Shown piece by piece: positions 9,103-18,092 of a stretch of 54,775 nt of DNA. Where the stretch lies: contig NZ_PIOC01000011.1 in NCBI RefSeq assembly GCF_003369575.1, positions 1 to 54,775 of the forward strand, read 5' to 3'. This DNA is from Oceanobacillus arenosus. GTDB taxonomy: Bacteria; Bacillota; Bacilli; Bacillales; Amphibacillaceae. The number at the start of each line of letters is the position of its first letter. Position 1 is the first letter of the stretch. The notes below the pieces were generated by a model. The model worked only from the letters and a program-made list of their open reading frames with translations. It ran no database searches and was not told the origin of the DNA. A program made the translations under genes and the position numbers.

Positions 9103-9783
9103 ATGCAACTCATTCAGGATTTAATCGTATATTACGCAGATAATGCCTGGTACGTGTGGGAGCAATTTTACAGGCAATTCCTTATGGCTGCATATGGTGT
9201 ACTATTCGGTGCAATCGTTGGAATTCCGCTTGGAATTCTCATTGCCCGTTATAATAAATTAAGCCCATGGGTACTTTCCCTAGCAAATATTATTCAAACG
9301 ATTCCAGCTCTGGCGATGCTATCTGTACTAATGCTAGTAATGGGACTTGGACCGAATACAGTTGTCTTTTCTCTATTTCTCTATTCTTTATTGCCGATTA
9401 TTAAAAATACGTATACCGGAATTCGCAATGTTGACCATGCCTTGCTTGAATCTGGGAAGGCAATGGGAATGACGAAATTCCAAGTATTACGAATGGTTGA
9501 ACTCCCGCTTGCACTTTCGGTTATTATGGCAGGTTTGCGTACTGCAGTTGTTGTTACAATTGGTGTTGCGACAATCGGTACCTTTATTGGTGCAGGTGGT
9601 TTAGGGGATATCATTATTCGAGGAACCAATGCAACTGACGGAACAGCAATCATTCTTGCAGGTGCCATTCCGACAGCATTGATGGCGATTATCGCCGATG
9701 CTCTATTTGGCTGGCTGGAACGGAAGCTAACACCAGGTAAAAAGAAGAAAGGCATCTTTAGCCAAGATGAGGCTACTGTTTAA
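9103..9783 (+). CDS. opuCD: Osmoprotectant ABC transporter permease
   Basis: Second permease of OpuC, 226 aa, with the same EAA-like loop as opuCB (LESGKAMGMTKFQVL). It starts one base after the opuCC stop, behind a GAGGAGG ribosome site inside the end of opuCC, so it is translationally linked. A basic C-terminal tail (KKKKG) lies in the cytoplasm. It is the last gene of the operon, followed by a terminator. Confidence 0.93.
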   Translation: MQLIQDLIVYYADNAWYVWEQFYRQFLMAAYGVLFGAIVGIPLGILIARYNKLSPWVLSLANIIQTIPALAMLSVLMLVMGLGPNTVVFSLFLYSLLPIIKNTYTGIRNVDHALLESGKAMGMTKFQVLRMVELPLALSVIMAGLRTAVVVTIGVATIGTFIGAGGLGDIIIRGTNATDGTAIILAGAIPTALMAIIADALFGWLERKLTPGKKKKGIFSQDEATV

Positions 9784-9795
9784 TTATAATGATTA

Positions 9796-9828
9796 AAATC
9801 CATCCCAAGATTTTCGGGATGGATTTTT
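9796..9828 (+). terminator. Rho-independent terminator of opuC operon
   Basis: AAATCCATCCC pairs with GGGATGGATTT and is followed by further T residues, 13 bases after the opuCD stop. Confidence 0.85.
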
Positions 9829-9847
9829 GCTAAAGGAGGAAACAGAA

Positions 9848-11551
9848 ATGACAATACAACAAATCATTCTCGAAAAAAATGTTACGTGTACGATGCGAGA
9901 TGGTACGATATTAGCGGCAGATGTTTATCGACCAAATAAAGAAGGAAAATTTCCTGTCTTAATTACGAGACTCCCGTACAATAAAGATTTACCATACTAC
10001 TCTCATCGTTATCTTGATACGAATCGCATAGTTCAGCATGGCTATGTTATCATTATTCAAGATGTAAGGGGCAGGTATGCTTCGGAGGGGGAGTTTTATC
10101 CTACTCTATATGAAGCAACAGATGGCTATGATACGGTCGAATGGGCGGCATCGTTGCCATATTCATCTGGAAAAGTTGGGATGTTCGGCCTTTCTTATTA
10201 CGGGTTCACGCAGCTGCTAGCAGCAACAGAGCGTCCGCCACATCTAGAAGCAATTGCTCCAGCAATGACGTTAAATGACTGGTATGCAAATACGATTTAT
10301 CATAACGGGAAATTTATGCTTGCTGGCGCTGAAACATGGGCACTAGAGTCAGCCGCACCGGATTTGATTAAACGGAAATATAAGAGTAAGGAAAACCAAA
10401 GTGAAAAGCTCAAGCAAATGGCAGCATTTTATGATCAATTGGATGAATGGTTTCATTATAAACCAGCAAAAGAGTGGCCACCACTGAAGGAGCTTGGTGT
10501 TGCTGATTTCTTCTTTGATTTTTTAGCCAATGAAGTAGAAGAGGTAAAGTTAGAGAAAATGAGAATCACCGATAAATATGAACAAATTAATGTTCCCGCT
10601 TACCATATTGCTGGATGGTATGATAGCTTGCTCAAGTCAACGTTAGACAATTATACGGAGCTCGTGTCTCAGCAAAATACACCACAGAAATTGATTATTG
10701 GACCGTGGGGGCATGGGGTTTTTCATGCAACATTAGGAGATCGAAACTTCGGGATCCACGCGTCAGAGGACTGGATTGATTTGAAGGATGATTTAACAGC
10801 ACTACATATCCGCTGGTTTGACAAATGGTTAAAAGGAGCAGAGCAAGAGGAAGAAGCGCCAATTAAACTATTCGTTATGGGAAAAGATGTGTGGCGTGAC
10901 GAATATGAATGGCCACTTGCACGTACGAACTATATTCCTTATTATCTTCATAGTAATGGTAGGGCAAATACAAGGTTTGGAGATGGAGAGCTATATACAA
11001 ATAAACCGGAACATCAGCCTTCAGATATTTTCCACTATGATCCAGAAGACCCCGTACCGACCTTTGGCGGAAGTTCGGGATCAAAAGCAATAGGTCCCAT
11101 TGATCAACGTATGATTGAAGAAAGAGAAGATGTGCTAGTCTATACGTCTGCACGTTTAGAAGAAGAGCTTGAGGTTACAGGTCCAATTAAAGTAAGTATA
11201 TGGGTGAAAACGGATGCAGTGGACACCGACTTTACTGCTAAATTAATCGATGTCCTACCAGATGGAACAGCATATAATCTGACAGATGGGATTGTTCGGT
11301 TGAGTCATCAAGTGAATGAGAAGATTCAAGATAACATTATTCACTGTGAAATCGAGCTTTGGCCGACAAGTAATGTTTTCCTGATTGGTCATCGTCTTCG
11401 GGTAGAAATCTCTTCCAGTAATTCCCCTAGATTTGATGCCAATCTAAATACTGGGAAAACGATGATTGAGAGTGCGGAATCAGTGCAGGCAATTCAGCAT
11501 GTGTATCATGATGCGGCACATCCGTCGTATATTTTATTGCCGATTGTTTAG
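9848..11551 (+). CDS. CocE/NonD family (X-Pro dipeptidyl-peptidase S15-like) hydrolase
   Basis: An alpha/beta hydrolase of the CocE/NonD group, which cleaves esters, amides or acyl-proline bonds; the substrate is unknown. 567 aa. Catalytic triad candidates are Ser116 in GLSYYG, Asp259 in GWYDS and His289 in GPWGHG. The C-terminal 200 residues form the jelly-roll domain typical of X-Pro dipeptidyl-peptidase/CocE proteins. No signal peptide is visible. The ATG at 9848 is used because AAAGGAGGA ends about seven bases before it; the longer frame begins inside the opuC terminator. It is monocistronic, with its own ribosome site right after the opuCD terminator, and is followed by repeat B. Confidence 0.85.
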   Translation: MTIQQIILEKNVTCTMRDGTILAADVYRPNKEGKFPVLITRLPYNKDLPYYSHRYLDTNRIVQHGYVIIIQDVRGRYASEGEFYPTLYEATDGYDTVEWAASLPYSSGKVGMFGLSYYGFTQLLAATERPPHLEAIAPAMTLNDWYANTIYHNGKFMLAGAETWALESAAPDLIKRKYKSKENQSEKLKQMAAFYDQLDEWFHYKPAKEWPPLKELGVADFFFDFLANEVEEVKLEKMRITDKYEQINVPAYHIAGWYDSLLKSTLDNYTELVSQQNTPQKLIIGPWGHGVFHATLGDRNFGIHASEDWIDLKDDLTALHIRWFDKWLKGAEQEEEAPIKLFVMGKDVWRDEYEWPLARTNYIPYYLHSNGRANTRFGDGELYTNKPEHQPSDIFHYDPEDPVPTFGGSSGSKAIGPIDQRMIEEREDVLVYTSARLEEELEVTGPIKVSIWVKTDAVDTDFTAKLIDVLPDGTAYNLTDGIVRLSHQVNEKIQDNIIHCEIELWPTSNVFLIGHRLRVEISSSNSPRFDANLNTGKTMIESAESVQAIQHVYHDAAHPSYILLPIV

Positions 11552-11610
11552 TGGTAAAAGAGGTTTGTTTATAAAGTGCTTATTTGTATGTTTATCGCAA
11601 TTTAGATAAA

Positions 11611-11770
11611 GAGCGGACTAGTTAATTTGTTAAGTGCTCTCGGACCAGTCGCTCCAGAAATACACTTCGCGCACCTTAGGGGAGCTGGTGAGCCATTCGC
11701 GCTATCGCGCTTCATAGTCTCACCTAGGCTCTTCCCGCAGGAGTGTTCGTGTATTTCTTCCGCTGGGATT
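11611..11770 (+). repeat. Repeat B, copy 1
   Basis: A structured intergenic repeat whose reverse complement recurs at 39430-39596. Shared blocks are CCAGTCGCTCCAGAAATACAC, GGGAGCTGGTGAGCC, TCGCGCTATCGCGCTTC and GTCTCACCTAGGCTCTTC (each given within the match). It can fold: GTGAG pairs with CTCAC and GAGC with GCTC around the GCGC core. It has no coding potential. Confidence 0.75.
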
Positions 11771-11938
11771 GAATAAAGTCACATATAAAGAGTTACTTAC
11801 CACTTAGAGTTGACGTTGATTGAAGTAAAGAATGAAAACTCACTTGTGAACGACAACTGCAGTCTAATTCTGAAATCACTATTGTCACTAGTCCACACTT
11901 TATATCAATAGTTGAATATATAAAATTAAAGGCAAAAC

Positions 11939-11982
11939 AAATGCCAGTGCCCAATTTCCTGCAAATTGGGCACTGGCATTTA
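11939..11982 (-). terminator. Terminator of the M20 amidohydrolase gene
   Basis: A perfect 19-bp stem of AAATGCCAGTGCCC plus AATTT with its complement. It lies 13 bases past the amidohydrolase stop, read on the minus strand. The tract after it on that strand is moderately T-rich. Confidence 0.75.
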
Positions 11983-11994
11983 ATGTTGCATTAT

Positions 11995-13167
11995 TTACGC
12001 TTGCTCTTGGTATTTTAAATATGCTGCAACTAAAGTCTTGGCAGCAATTGGCATCGCTCTTTCGTCAAAATCGAAATGTGGATGATGATGCGGGTAAAGG
12101 TTATCGTCTTTTCTTGCACCAGTGAAGAAGAATGCACCTGGTTTATGGATTGTATAATAAGAGAAATCCTCTCCACCCATGACAGGAACAACTTCCTTAA
12201 CAGTTTCAACTCCTTGTACCTCTTTCGCTGCTTCAAGTACAATCTCTGCTTCTTGTACATGATTCTTTGTTGGTGGATATCCTTTTGTATAGTTAAGTTC
12301 ATAGGTTACATCGCTTGCAAGACAAACGCCTGTAAGAATTCTTTCCATTTCCTCAATAACTTTTGCCTGTACATCGAGGTCCAAGTGACGGACAGTTCCA
12401 GTTAATTTCGCTTTATCGGCAATAATATTGAAATTATTTCCTGAATTAAACGTACCAATTGTCAAAACTGCTGTCTTAAGTGGATCAATTCGTCTGCTTA
12501 CAATTTCTTGGAACTGTGAGACAACATTAGCGGCAATTACAAGCGCATCCTTTGTTTCATGTGGTGAGGCACCATGACCACCTTTACCTTGAATTGTCAG
12601 TTCAAATGCATCAGCACCAGCCATAAGGACATCTTTTGATGTTTGGATTTCTCCAAGTGGCACGAGTGATTGTAAATGTGTACCGAAGACTGCGTCAATA
12701 TCATCTAATATCCCTGATTCGACAATAGATTTCGCTCCACCAGGTAATTGTTCCTCTGCATGCTGATGGACAAATACGACTGTTCCCGGTAGTTCTGCTT
12801 GATGCTCAAATAATGCTTTGGCGATGGTAAGTAATGTAGAAGTATGGCCATCATGACCACAAGCATGCATCACGCCAGGTACAGTGGATTTATAAGGAAC
12901 ATCCTTTTCATCGTCAATTGGTAGGGCATCGAAATCTGCTCGTAATGCAACCTTCTTACCAGGTTTTCCACCTTCTAATGTTGCGACTACACCGTTTCCG
13001 CCAACATTTGTTTCATATGGAATTCCGAGAGTTTCATAAAAGTTAGCGATGTATTTCGCTGTTTCTGTTTCCTTAAATGAAAGCTCTGGATGTTGATGCA
13101 AATAGCGGCGTCTTTCGACTGTTTCTGGATATAATTTATCGATTGATTCTGAAATTTTATTCAACAA
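11995..13167 (-). CDS. M20 family amidohydrolase (N-acyl-amino-acid hydrolase-like)
   Basis: Metal-dependent hydrolase of the M20D group, removing acyl groups from N-acyl amino acids or related amides in the cytoplasm. 390 aa. The first metal motif HACGHD is at residues 101-106 and the second HAEE about 35 residues later; a dimerisation domain lies in the middle and a C-terminal metal histidine near MGGEDFSYY. The TTG at 13167 is chosen because GGAGG sits nine bases upstream; the in-frame TTG at 13176 directly abuts it. Divergent to it is a multi-pass transporter gene, possibly for the amino-acid substrate or product. Indole-acetyl-amino acid, hippurate or acetyl-diaminopimelate activity cannot be told apart by eye. 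Confidence 0.88.
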   Translation of the reverse strand: MLNKISESIDKLYPETVERRRYLHQHPELSFKETETAKYIANFYETLGIPYETNVGGNGVVATLEGGKPGKKVALRADFDALPIDDEKDVPYKSTVPGVMHACGHDGHTSTLLTIAKALFEHQAELPGTVVFVHQHAEEQLPGGAKSIVESGILDDIDAVFGTHLQSLVPLGEIQTSKDVLMAGADAFELTIQGKGGHGASPHETKDALVIAANVVSQFQEIVSRRIDPLKTAVLTIGTFNSGNNFNIIADKAKLTGTVRHLDLDVQAKVIEEMERILTGVCLASDVTYELNYTKGYPPTKNHVQEAEIVLEAAKEVQGVETVKEVVPVMGGEDFSYYTIHKPGAFFFTGARKDDNLYPHHHPHFDFDERAMPIAAKTLVAAYLKYQEQA

Positions 13168-13176
13168 TATGAACAA

Positions 13177-13484
13177 CCTCCAAGATGTTTTTTACTTATT
13201 ATAACAGTTTTAAATATAAATTGTTATATAATTTCCTACAGTTCAATAAATCAGACAATAATAAAACGCATTCATTATTTTCAATAATTAAACTATAGGA
13301 AAAAGTATTGTTAATAGAGAAAAATCAATTTATAATACGGATAATCTATACAATACACGCAATTACACGAAGGGAGTTTTCAGATTTGGTAAACAACTTT
13401 ACCGGTAAAAATAGAAAAGTAGTAACTCTTCATGATTAATAAAGCGTGGCAGAAGTGAAAAAAATACATCTTAAGAGAAAGTAG
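13177..13484. other. Divergent intergenic region with small inverted repeats
   Basis: An AT-rich 308-base region between two divergent genes, so it must hold both promoters. A GGTAAA (13388-13393)/TTTACC (13398-13403) inverted repeat followed by another GGTAAA lies about 90 bases before the transporter gene and could be an operator. No RNA gene or reading frame was recognised. Confidence 0.35.
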
Positions 13485-14669
13485 TTGATCAATATGTTTA
13501 ATGAACCATTAGTTGCTGCCGCGATGATCTTTGCGTTATTTGCGATAGCTGAAATTATTTCCGTTGCCACGAAGGCGAGAATTCCGATGCTATTTATCGT
13601 TTTCTTTGGTTACTTAATGTTATTATGGACAGGCGTATTTCCAGCAGATATTGCGGAAAAGTCATACTTCGTTCCATTCGCATCGATGCTTCCAGCGGTG
13701 CTAATCGTCCACATGGGAACGTTGATTCCATTTAAACAATTAAAGGAACAATATAAAGCGGTAATTATCGCTCTTTCTGGTGTAATTGTTGCAGTTATAC
13801 TCGTTTTAGCGATTGTCGCGCCAATTATTGGCTATGCCGGGGCTGCCTCTGCACTAGGACCGTTAACAGGTGGAATCATTGCTTATATTATAAGTGCAGA
13901 AAAACTAAGCGAGCTAGGACTTGTTAGCTTAGTGACAATACCAGCCCTTATTTTAGGAATTCAAAATTTCGTCGGTATGCCATTAGCAGCGTACTTCCTT
14001 CGTAAACGCGGATTAACGATCCAGAAGGAAATACATGCTGGAACCTATCAAGGTGAGGCAAGTAAAGAAGAGGAACAAGATGTGGGCGAGAAAAAATGGC
14101 AACTTCGAATTCCAGAGCGATATAAAACAAGCACAATCTTACTATTTCAAGTGTTTATTGGAGGGGCAATTGCAACTGTCTTAGGTACAGTTACAGGAAT
14201 TAACTACAGCTTATGGGCACTCGCAATTGGGATTATTGGTAGTTTAATTGGCTTCTACCCCGGGAAGGTGATGGAGCGAGCCAACTCATTTGGAATTACG
14301 ATGGCATTATTAATCGTTGTTGTCATGTCTTCGATGAACAGCATTACACCATCCATGTTTACAGAACATTTACCAGCCGTTATCTTCATTATGGTTGTTG
14401 GTGTAATTGGGATTATGGTAGGTGGATTCTTTAGTTCGAAACTTCTGAAATGGGACACTAATAAAGGAATGCCTGTTGCTCTAACTGCTTTGTTTGGCTT
14501 CCCTGGTGATTATATTCTTTGTGAAGAGGTTAGTCGAAGCCTTGGGAAAACGAAGAAAGAACAGGAGACAATCTTTAATGATCTTGTCACCCCGATGTTA
14601 ATCGGTGGATTTACAACTGTTACAATCTCATCTGTTGTCATCGCGAGTATTTTGATGAGTTTCTTATAA
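13485..14669 (+). CDS. Multi-pass membrane protein, putative transporter
   Basis: 394 aa with about ten to eleven hydrophobic segments spread over the whole length and a charged cytoplasmic loop near residues 165-210 (KEEEQDVGEKK). The overall look is of a secondary transporter of the ion-coupled, glutamate-symporter-like type, but no diagnostic motif was recognised. The C-terminal region contains a conserved-looking LFGFPGDYILCEEV segment. It is divergent from the M20 amidohydrolase, so a role in moving the amino acid or acyl-amino acid handled by that enzyme is plausible. The ATG at 13485 or 13494 could be used; no strong ribosome site separates them. It is followed by its own terminator. 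Confidence 0.7.
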   Translation: MINMFNEPLVAAAMIFALFAIAEIISVATKARIPMLFIVFFGYLMLLWTGVFPADIAEKSYFVPFASMLPAVLIVHMGTLIPFKQLKEQYKAVIIALSGVIVAVILVLAIVAPIIGYAGAASALGPLTGGIIAYIISAEKLSELGLVSLVTIPALILGIQNFVGMPLAAYFLRKRGLTIQKEIHAGTYQGEASKEEEQDVGEKKWQLRIPERYKTSTILLFQVFIGGAIATVLGTVTGINYSLWALAIGIIGSLIGFYPGKVMERANSFGITMALLIVVVMSSMNSITPSMFTEHLPAVIFIMVVGVIGIMVGGFFSSKLLKWDTNKGMPVALTALFGFPGDYILCEEVSRSLGKTKKEQETIFNDLVTPMLIGGFTTVTISSVVIASILMSFL

Positions 14670-14684
14670 TCCGTTTGAATGGCA

Positions 14685-14728
14685 GCTATTTCTTCTAGTT
14701 ATAGACCTAGAAGAAATAGCAGCTTTTT
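14685..14728 (+). terminator. Rho-independent terminator of the transporter gene
   Basis: GCTATTTCTTCTAG pairs perfectly with CTAGAAGAAATAGC across an 8-base loop and is followed by AGCTTTTT. Confidence 0.9.
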
Positions 14729-14731
14729 GTT

Positions 14732-14843
14732 TGCTAAGGAAACTATAAAATTTGGACGTTGTGGATAACTTAATTACCGAGAATAGCCACGTCCAGCTCC
14801 AGTCCGTACACAGCTCAAACGGGCGCTTGCGCTTTTGTTCTTG
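14732..14843 (+). repeat. Repeat A, copy 2 (short form)
   Basis: Same orientation as copies 1 and 3. It has the 5' block from GCTAAGGAAACTATAAAATTT through CCACGTCCAGCTCCAG, then jumps directly to GTACACAGCTCAAACGGGCG and GCTTTTGTTC. The middle 100 bases found in copy 3 are missing. Confidence 0.8.
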
Positions 14844-14973
14844 ACACCTACGCTAAAGTTCTCCAAAAAAAAAGCGCCAATGAATTCACAATAAATGCAA
14901 ATAATTAGAAAAATTACTCAACTACCAAAAAAGACAAATTCAAACATAATTAGAGCATTTTAAATAGGAATTA

Positions 14974-14982
14974 TGGTATAAT
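14974..14982 (+). promoter_or_regulatory. Extended -10 promoter for ycsG-pxp
   Basis: TGG followed by a perfect TATAAT forms an extended -10 element; no good -35 is present at 17 bases. It lies 232 bases upstream of ycsG, leaving a long leader. Confidence 0.45.
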
Positions 14983-15038
14983 TTATTAACTTCTGAACTC
15001 CCACATCGTAAGACCCTTAGCCTTAGTTAGGTTGGTTT

Positions 15039-15081
15039 AATCACTTCTTGACGGATGAGCGTCAAAATTAGCTGCGTGATT
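15039..15081 (+). promoter_or_regulatory. Structured 5' leader of ycsG, unassigned
   Basis: Two nested stems can form in the predicted leader RNA: AATCAC (15039-15044) with GTGATT (15076-15081), enclosing TTGACG (15048-15053) with CGTCAA (15060-15065). I do not recognise a known riboswitch class; the manganese (yybP-ykoY) consensus was not seen. A regulatory RNA is possible but unproven. Confidence 0.3.
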
Positions 15082-15213
15082 TTCAACAAGTAAATGGAAT
15101 GATTTCCAAGAATAGTTATAGGAAGATAGCAAACGATAAGAGGGAGCCTATATGGCCAGGTCAACATTATTTTTTGCTAAAACAAAACTTAAATATAGAG
15201 GAGTTATACATAT

Positions 15214-16446
15214 ATGGTAAATAAGAAAAAAGGGGCAGGAAATCAATTATTATCCTCAAACGAGAAAAAAAAGCGTAGCGGGGCACTGATCGGAGCAGCC
15301 TTCTTAATGGCAACCTCAGCAGTTGGCCCTGGATTTTTAACGCAAACGGCTGTATTTACGGAATCATTACTTGCAAGCTTTGGTTTTGTAATTTTAGTTT
15401 CAATTTTGCTAGATATTGGGGCACAAATGAATGTTTGGCGCATCATTACGGTTTCCGGAAAGCCAGGACAGGATATCGCCAATGCAGTCTTACCAGGACT
15501 TGGCTATGTTGTTGCCGTGTTTATTGTTATCGGTGGACTTGCTTTCAATATTGGTAATATTGGTGGTACTGGATTAGGCTTAAATGCTATGCTAGGGTTA
15601 GATGTTAAAATTGGTGCAGTAATTTCAGCTGCGTTAGCAATATTTATTTTCTTATCAAAAGAAGCTGGAGCTGCAATGGACCAAATCGTCAAATGGCTTG
15701 GTGGGATTTTACTTATTCTGATTGCATATGTGATGATCGTTAGCCAACCACCTGTTGGTGAAGCTGTTTTACGTACCTTTGTTCCAATTAAACTTGATAT
15801 TTACGCAATTATTACGATTGTCGGAGGTACAGTCGGGGGATATATTACATTCTCTGGTGGGCATCGACTGTTAGATGCGGGTATTACAGGGAAAGAAAGT
15901 ATTCCAGAAGTAAATCGAACATCGATAATGGGAATTGGTGTCGCATCGCTTGTTCGTATAATGCTCTTCTTAGCTGTATTAGGAGTTGTTTCAAAAGGAG
16001 TTAGTCTGGATCCAACAAATCCCGCAGCGACCGTTTTCCAGTATGCGGCTGGTGAGATTGGTTTCCGTCTATTTGGCTTAGTACTTTGGGTGGCTGGTAT
16101 AACATCGGTAGTAGGTGCAGCCTATACCTCAGTATCGTTTTTGACATCATTTAGCAAAAAAATCGAAAAATATAAGAATTACTGGATTATCGGTTTTATC
16201 ATATTTTCAACAGTAGTGTTCGTGTTTATTGGTAATGCAGCAACTTTACTCGTGCTGGCTGGTGCCTTAAATGGCTTGATTTTACCGTTAACACTTGGAT
16301 CAATGCTACTTGCAGCAAATAATAAAAAAATCATGGGAGACTACAAACACCCGCTTTGGTTGACTGTATCTGGAATAATCGTAGTAATCTTGACTGCAGT
16401 ATTAGGTGTGCGTACCCTAATTCAAATGTTACCGCAGCTGTTTTAA
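15214..16446 (+). CDS. ycsG: NRAMP-related transporter YcsG
   Basis: 410 aa with about eleven hydrophobic segments after a 25-residue basic cytoplasmic N-terminus. The fold and segment pattern are those of NRAMP transporters, but the metal-site motifs are absent: the helix-1 DPGN position reads VGPGFLT and the helix-6 metal motif region reads SGGHR. In Bacillus subtilis ycsG lies in the same operon as the 5-oxoprolinase genes, and here it directly precedes pxpB. It is therefore more likely to carry an organic substrate such as 5-oxoproline than Mn or Fe; this is inference. The ATG is preceded by GAGGAG. A hairpin separates it from pxpB. Confidence 0.85.
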   Translation: MVNKKKGAGNQLLSSNEKKKRSGALIGAAFLMATSAVGPGFLTQTAVFTESLLASFGFVILVSILLDIGAQMNVWRIITVSGKPGQDIANAVLPGLGYVVAVFIVIGGLAFNIGNIGGTGLGLNAMLGLDVKIGAVISAALAIFIFLSKEAGAAMDQIVKWLGGILLILIAYVMIVSQPPVGEAVLRTFVPIKLDIYAIITIVGGTVGGYITFSGGHRLLDAGITGKESIPEVNRTSIMGIGVASLVRIMLFLAVLGVVSKGVSLDPTNPAATVFQYAAGEIGFRLFGLVLWVAGITSVVGAAYTSVSFLTSFSKKIEKYKNYWIIGFIIFSTVVFVFIGNAATLLVLAGALNGLILPLTLGSMLLAANNKKIMGDYKHPLWLTVSGIIVVILTAVLGVRTLIQMLPQLF

Positions 16447-16495
16447 TAATTATGGTAGATAAGAAAGTTTGCGAGCTTTTTCATTGAAAACTTAC

Positions 16496-16545
16496 AACTT
16501 AGGTTGTCACCTTCCTTTAGGATGGGTGGCAACCTAGTTTTCTAA
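16496..16545 (+). terminator. Hairpin terminator/attenuator between ycsG and pxpB
   Basis: AGGTTGTCACC (16501-16511) pairs with GGTGGCAACCT (16525-16535) with one G-T pair, followed by AGTTTTCT. The weak T-run suggests partial termination inside the operon. Confidence 0.6.
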
Positions 16546-16564
16546 TATATTAAGGGGGAATCAT

Positions 16565-17290
16565 ATGTTACGAATAGATGCTTATGGCGATATGGGGCTC
16601 AGGATTCAATTAGGCGCGACAATTTCTAAAGAAACGAATAATAAGATTCGAAGCCTAGCCTTATGCTTGGAAAAGGAGGAAATACCTGGAATCATCGAAT
16701 GGATTCCAACCTATACTGCCATTTCCATCTCCTATGACCCTTATATTATTTCTTATGATAAACTAAAAAAAAGAATAGAGGATCTTAGTGAGTCGATGAT
16801 CGAAGTAAAACTACCACCTGCAATGGTCGTTCACATCCCTGTTTGTTATGGTGGAGAGTGCGGACCAGATCTTGAGACAGTCGCAAGCCATAATGGAGTA
16901 AGTGCCGACGAAGTGATCAATATCCACGCTGACACTGATTATTTAATTTATATGATGGGCTTCACGCCCGGTTTTCCGTATCTTGGTGGAATGTCGGAGA
17001 AAATTGCGACACCAAGACTTGAGACACCACGTCTGAAAATCCCAGTCGGTTCTGTGGGGATAGCCGGTGCACAAACTGGGGTCTATCCAATGGAGACGCC
17101 TGGTGGTTGGCAATTGATTGGAAGAACACCGGTAAAATTATTTGATTCTAGTAGACAGGACCCAATTCTTTTACAAGCGGGAAATTATGTTCGTTTTGTG
17201 AGGATCACAGAAGAGGAATATCAGACAATCGAAGCGAAAATAAAGCAGGGAACATATCAGCCGAAACGTGAAGTTTATCAAGAAAAGTAG
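16565..17290 (+). CDS. pxpB: 5-oxoprolinase subunit PxpB (KipI)
   Basis: Subunit of the ATP-dependent PxpABC 5-oxoprolinase, which opens the damage product 5-oxoproline to glutamate. 241 aa, the normal length. It carries the KipI/carboxyltransferase C-like signature MGFTPGFPYLGGM and the following region rich in TPRLETPR. In Bacillus subtilis this protein was first described as KipI, an inhibitor of sporulation kinase A; the metabolic role came later. AAGGGGG precedes the ATG. Four bases separate it from the next open frame. Confidence 0.92.
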   Translation: MLRIDAYGDMGLRIQLGATISKETNNKIRSLALCLEKEEIPGIIEWIPTYTAISISYDPYIISYDKLKKRIEDLSESMIEVKLPPAMVVHIPVCYGGECGPDLETVASHNGVSADEVINIHADTDYLIYMMGFTPGFPYLGGMSEKIATPRLETPRLKIPVGSVGIAGAQTGVYPMETPGGWQLIGRTPVKLFDSSRQDPILLQAGNYVRFVRITEEEYQTIEAKIKQGTYQPKREVYQEK

Positions 17291-17311
17291 ACAATGATAG
17301 GAGGATACTTA

Positions 17312-18091
17312 GTGGCTAAAAACGTTGTCGATTTAAATAGTGATTTAGGTGAAAGCTTTGGCGCATATAAAATGGGCCAGGACGATTTAGTGATGGAGTT
17401 TATTACCTCCGCAAATATTGCATGTGGCTATCATGCAGGTGATCATAATACAATCAGGCATACAATTAGAAAAGCAACAGAAAATAATGTTGGCCTTGGT
17501 GCGCATCCAGGTTTTCAGGATTTAAGTGGTTTTGGGAGACGAAAGATGCAAGTGGACAGTGAAGAAATATATAACTTAGTTGCATACCAAATTGGTGCTG
17601 TTCAAGCTTTTGCAACGATCAATCACAATAAGCTGCATCATGTGAAACCACATGGTGCATTATACAATATGGCTAGTAAAGATAAAGAAATGGCACATGC
17701 GATTGCACAGGCGGTTTACGATATTGATCCATCGCTTATTTTATTTGGACTCGCTGGTGGGGAACTAATCCACATGGGGAAAAAAGTAGGCTTACAGGTG
17801 GCGGAAGAAGTGTTTGCTGACCGGACATATCAACCAGATGGATCATTAACAGCAAGAACAGAAGAAAATGCAATGATTGTGGATGCGAACGAAGCAGTTG
17901 ATCGTGTCATTCGTATGGTATCGTCGGGGAAAGTGGAAGCGGTCGATGGAACCGATATTGCTATCACTGCGGATACGGTTTGTGTGCATGGCGATGAAGC
18001 GAAATCCTTAGAATTTGTTAAACGCCTGCGAGCAGGATTAACGGAAAAAGGAATTCTAATAAAAAGAGTAGGGATTCAAGGTGGAAAATAG
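17312..18091 (+). CDS. pxpA: 5-oxoprolinase subunit PxpA (LamB/YcsF family)
   Basis: LamB/YcsF family subunit of the PxpABC 5-oxoprolinase, cytoplasmic. 259 aa from the GTG at 17312, which is seven bases after AGGAGG (17299-17304); an in-frame ATG at 17294 lies ahead of that ribosome site and is rejected. Family signatures DLNSDLGESFG near the N-terminus and HVKPHGALYN in the middle are intact, as are the ANIACGYHAGDH histidines. The next gene begins at the stop codon. Confidence 0.93.
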   Translation: MAKNVVDLNSDLGESFGAYKMGQDDLVMEFITSANIACGYHAGDHNTIRHTIRKATENNVGLGAHPGFQDLSGFGRRKMQVDSEEIYNLVAYQIGAVQAFATINHNKLHHVKPHGALYNMASKDKEMAHAIAQAVYDIDPSLILFGLAGGELIHMGKKVGLQVAEEVFADRTYQPDGSLTARTEENAMIVDANEAVDRVIRMVSSGKVEAVDGTDIAITADTVCVHGDEAKSLEFVKRLRAGLTEKGILIKRVGIQGGK

Positions 18092-18092
18092 T

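Noticed and set aside
9381-9755. 124-codon frame opposite opuCD
   Set aside because: Antisense shadow of a permease gene with the usual inverted composition.
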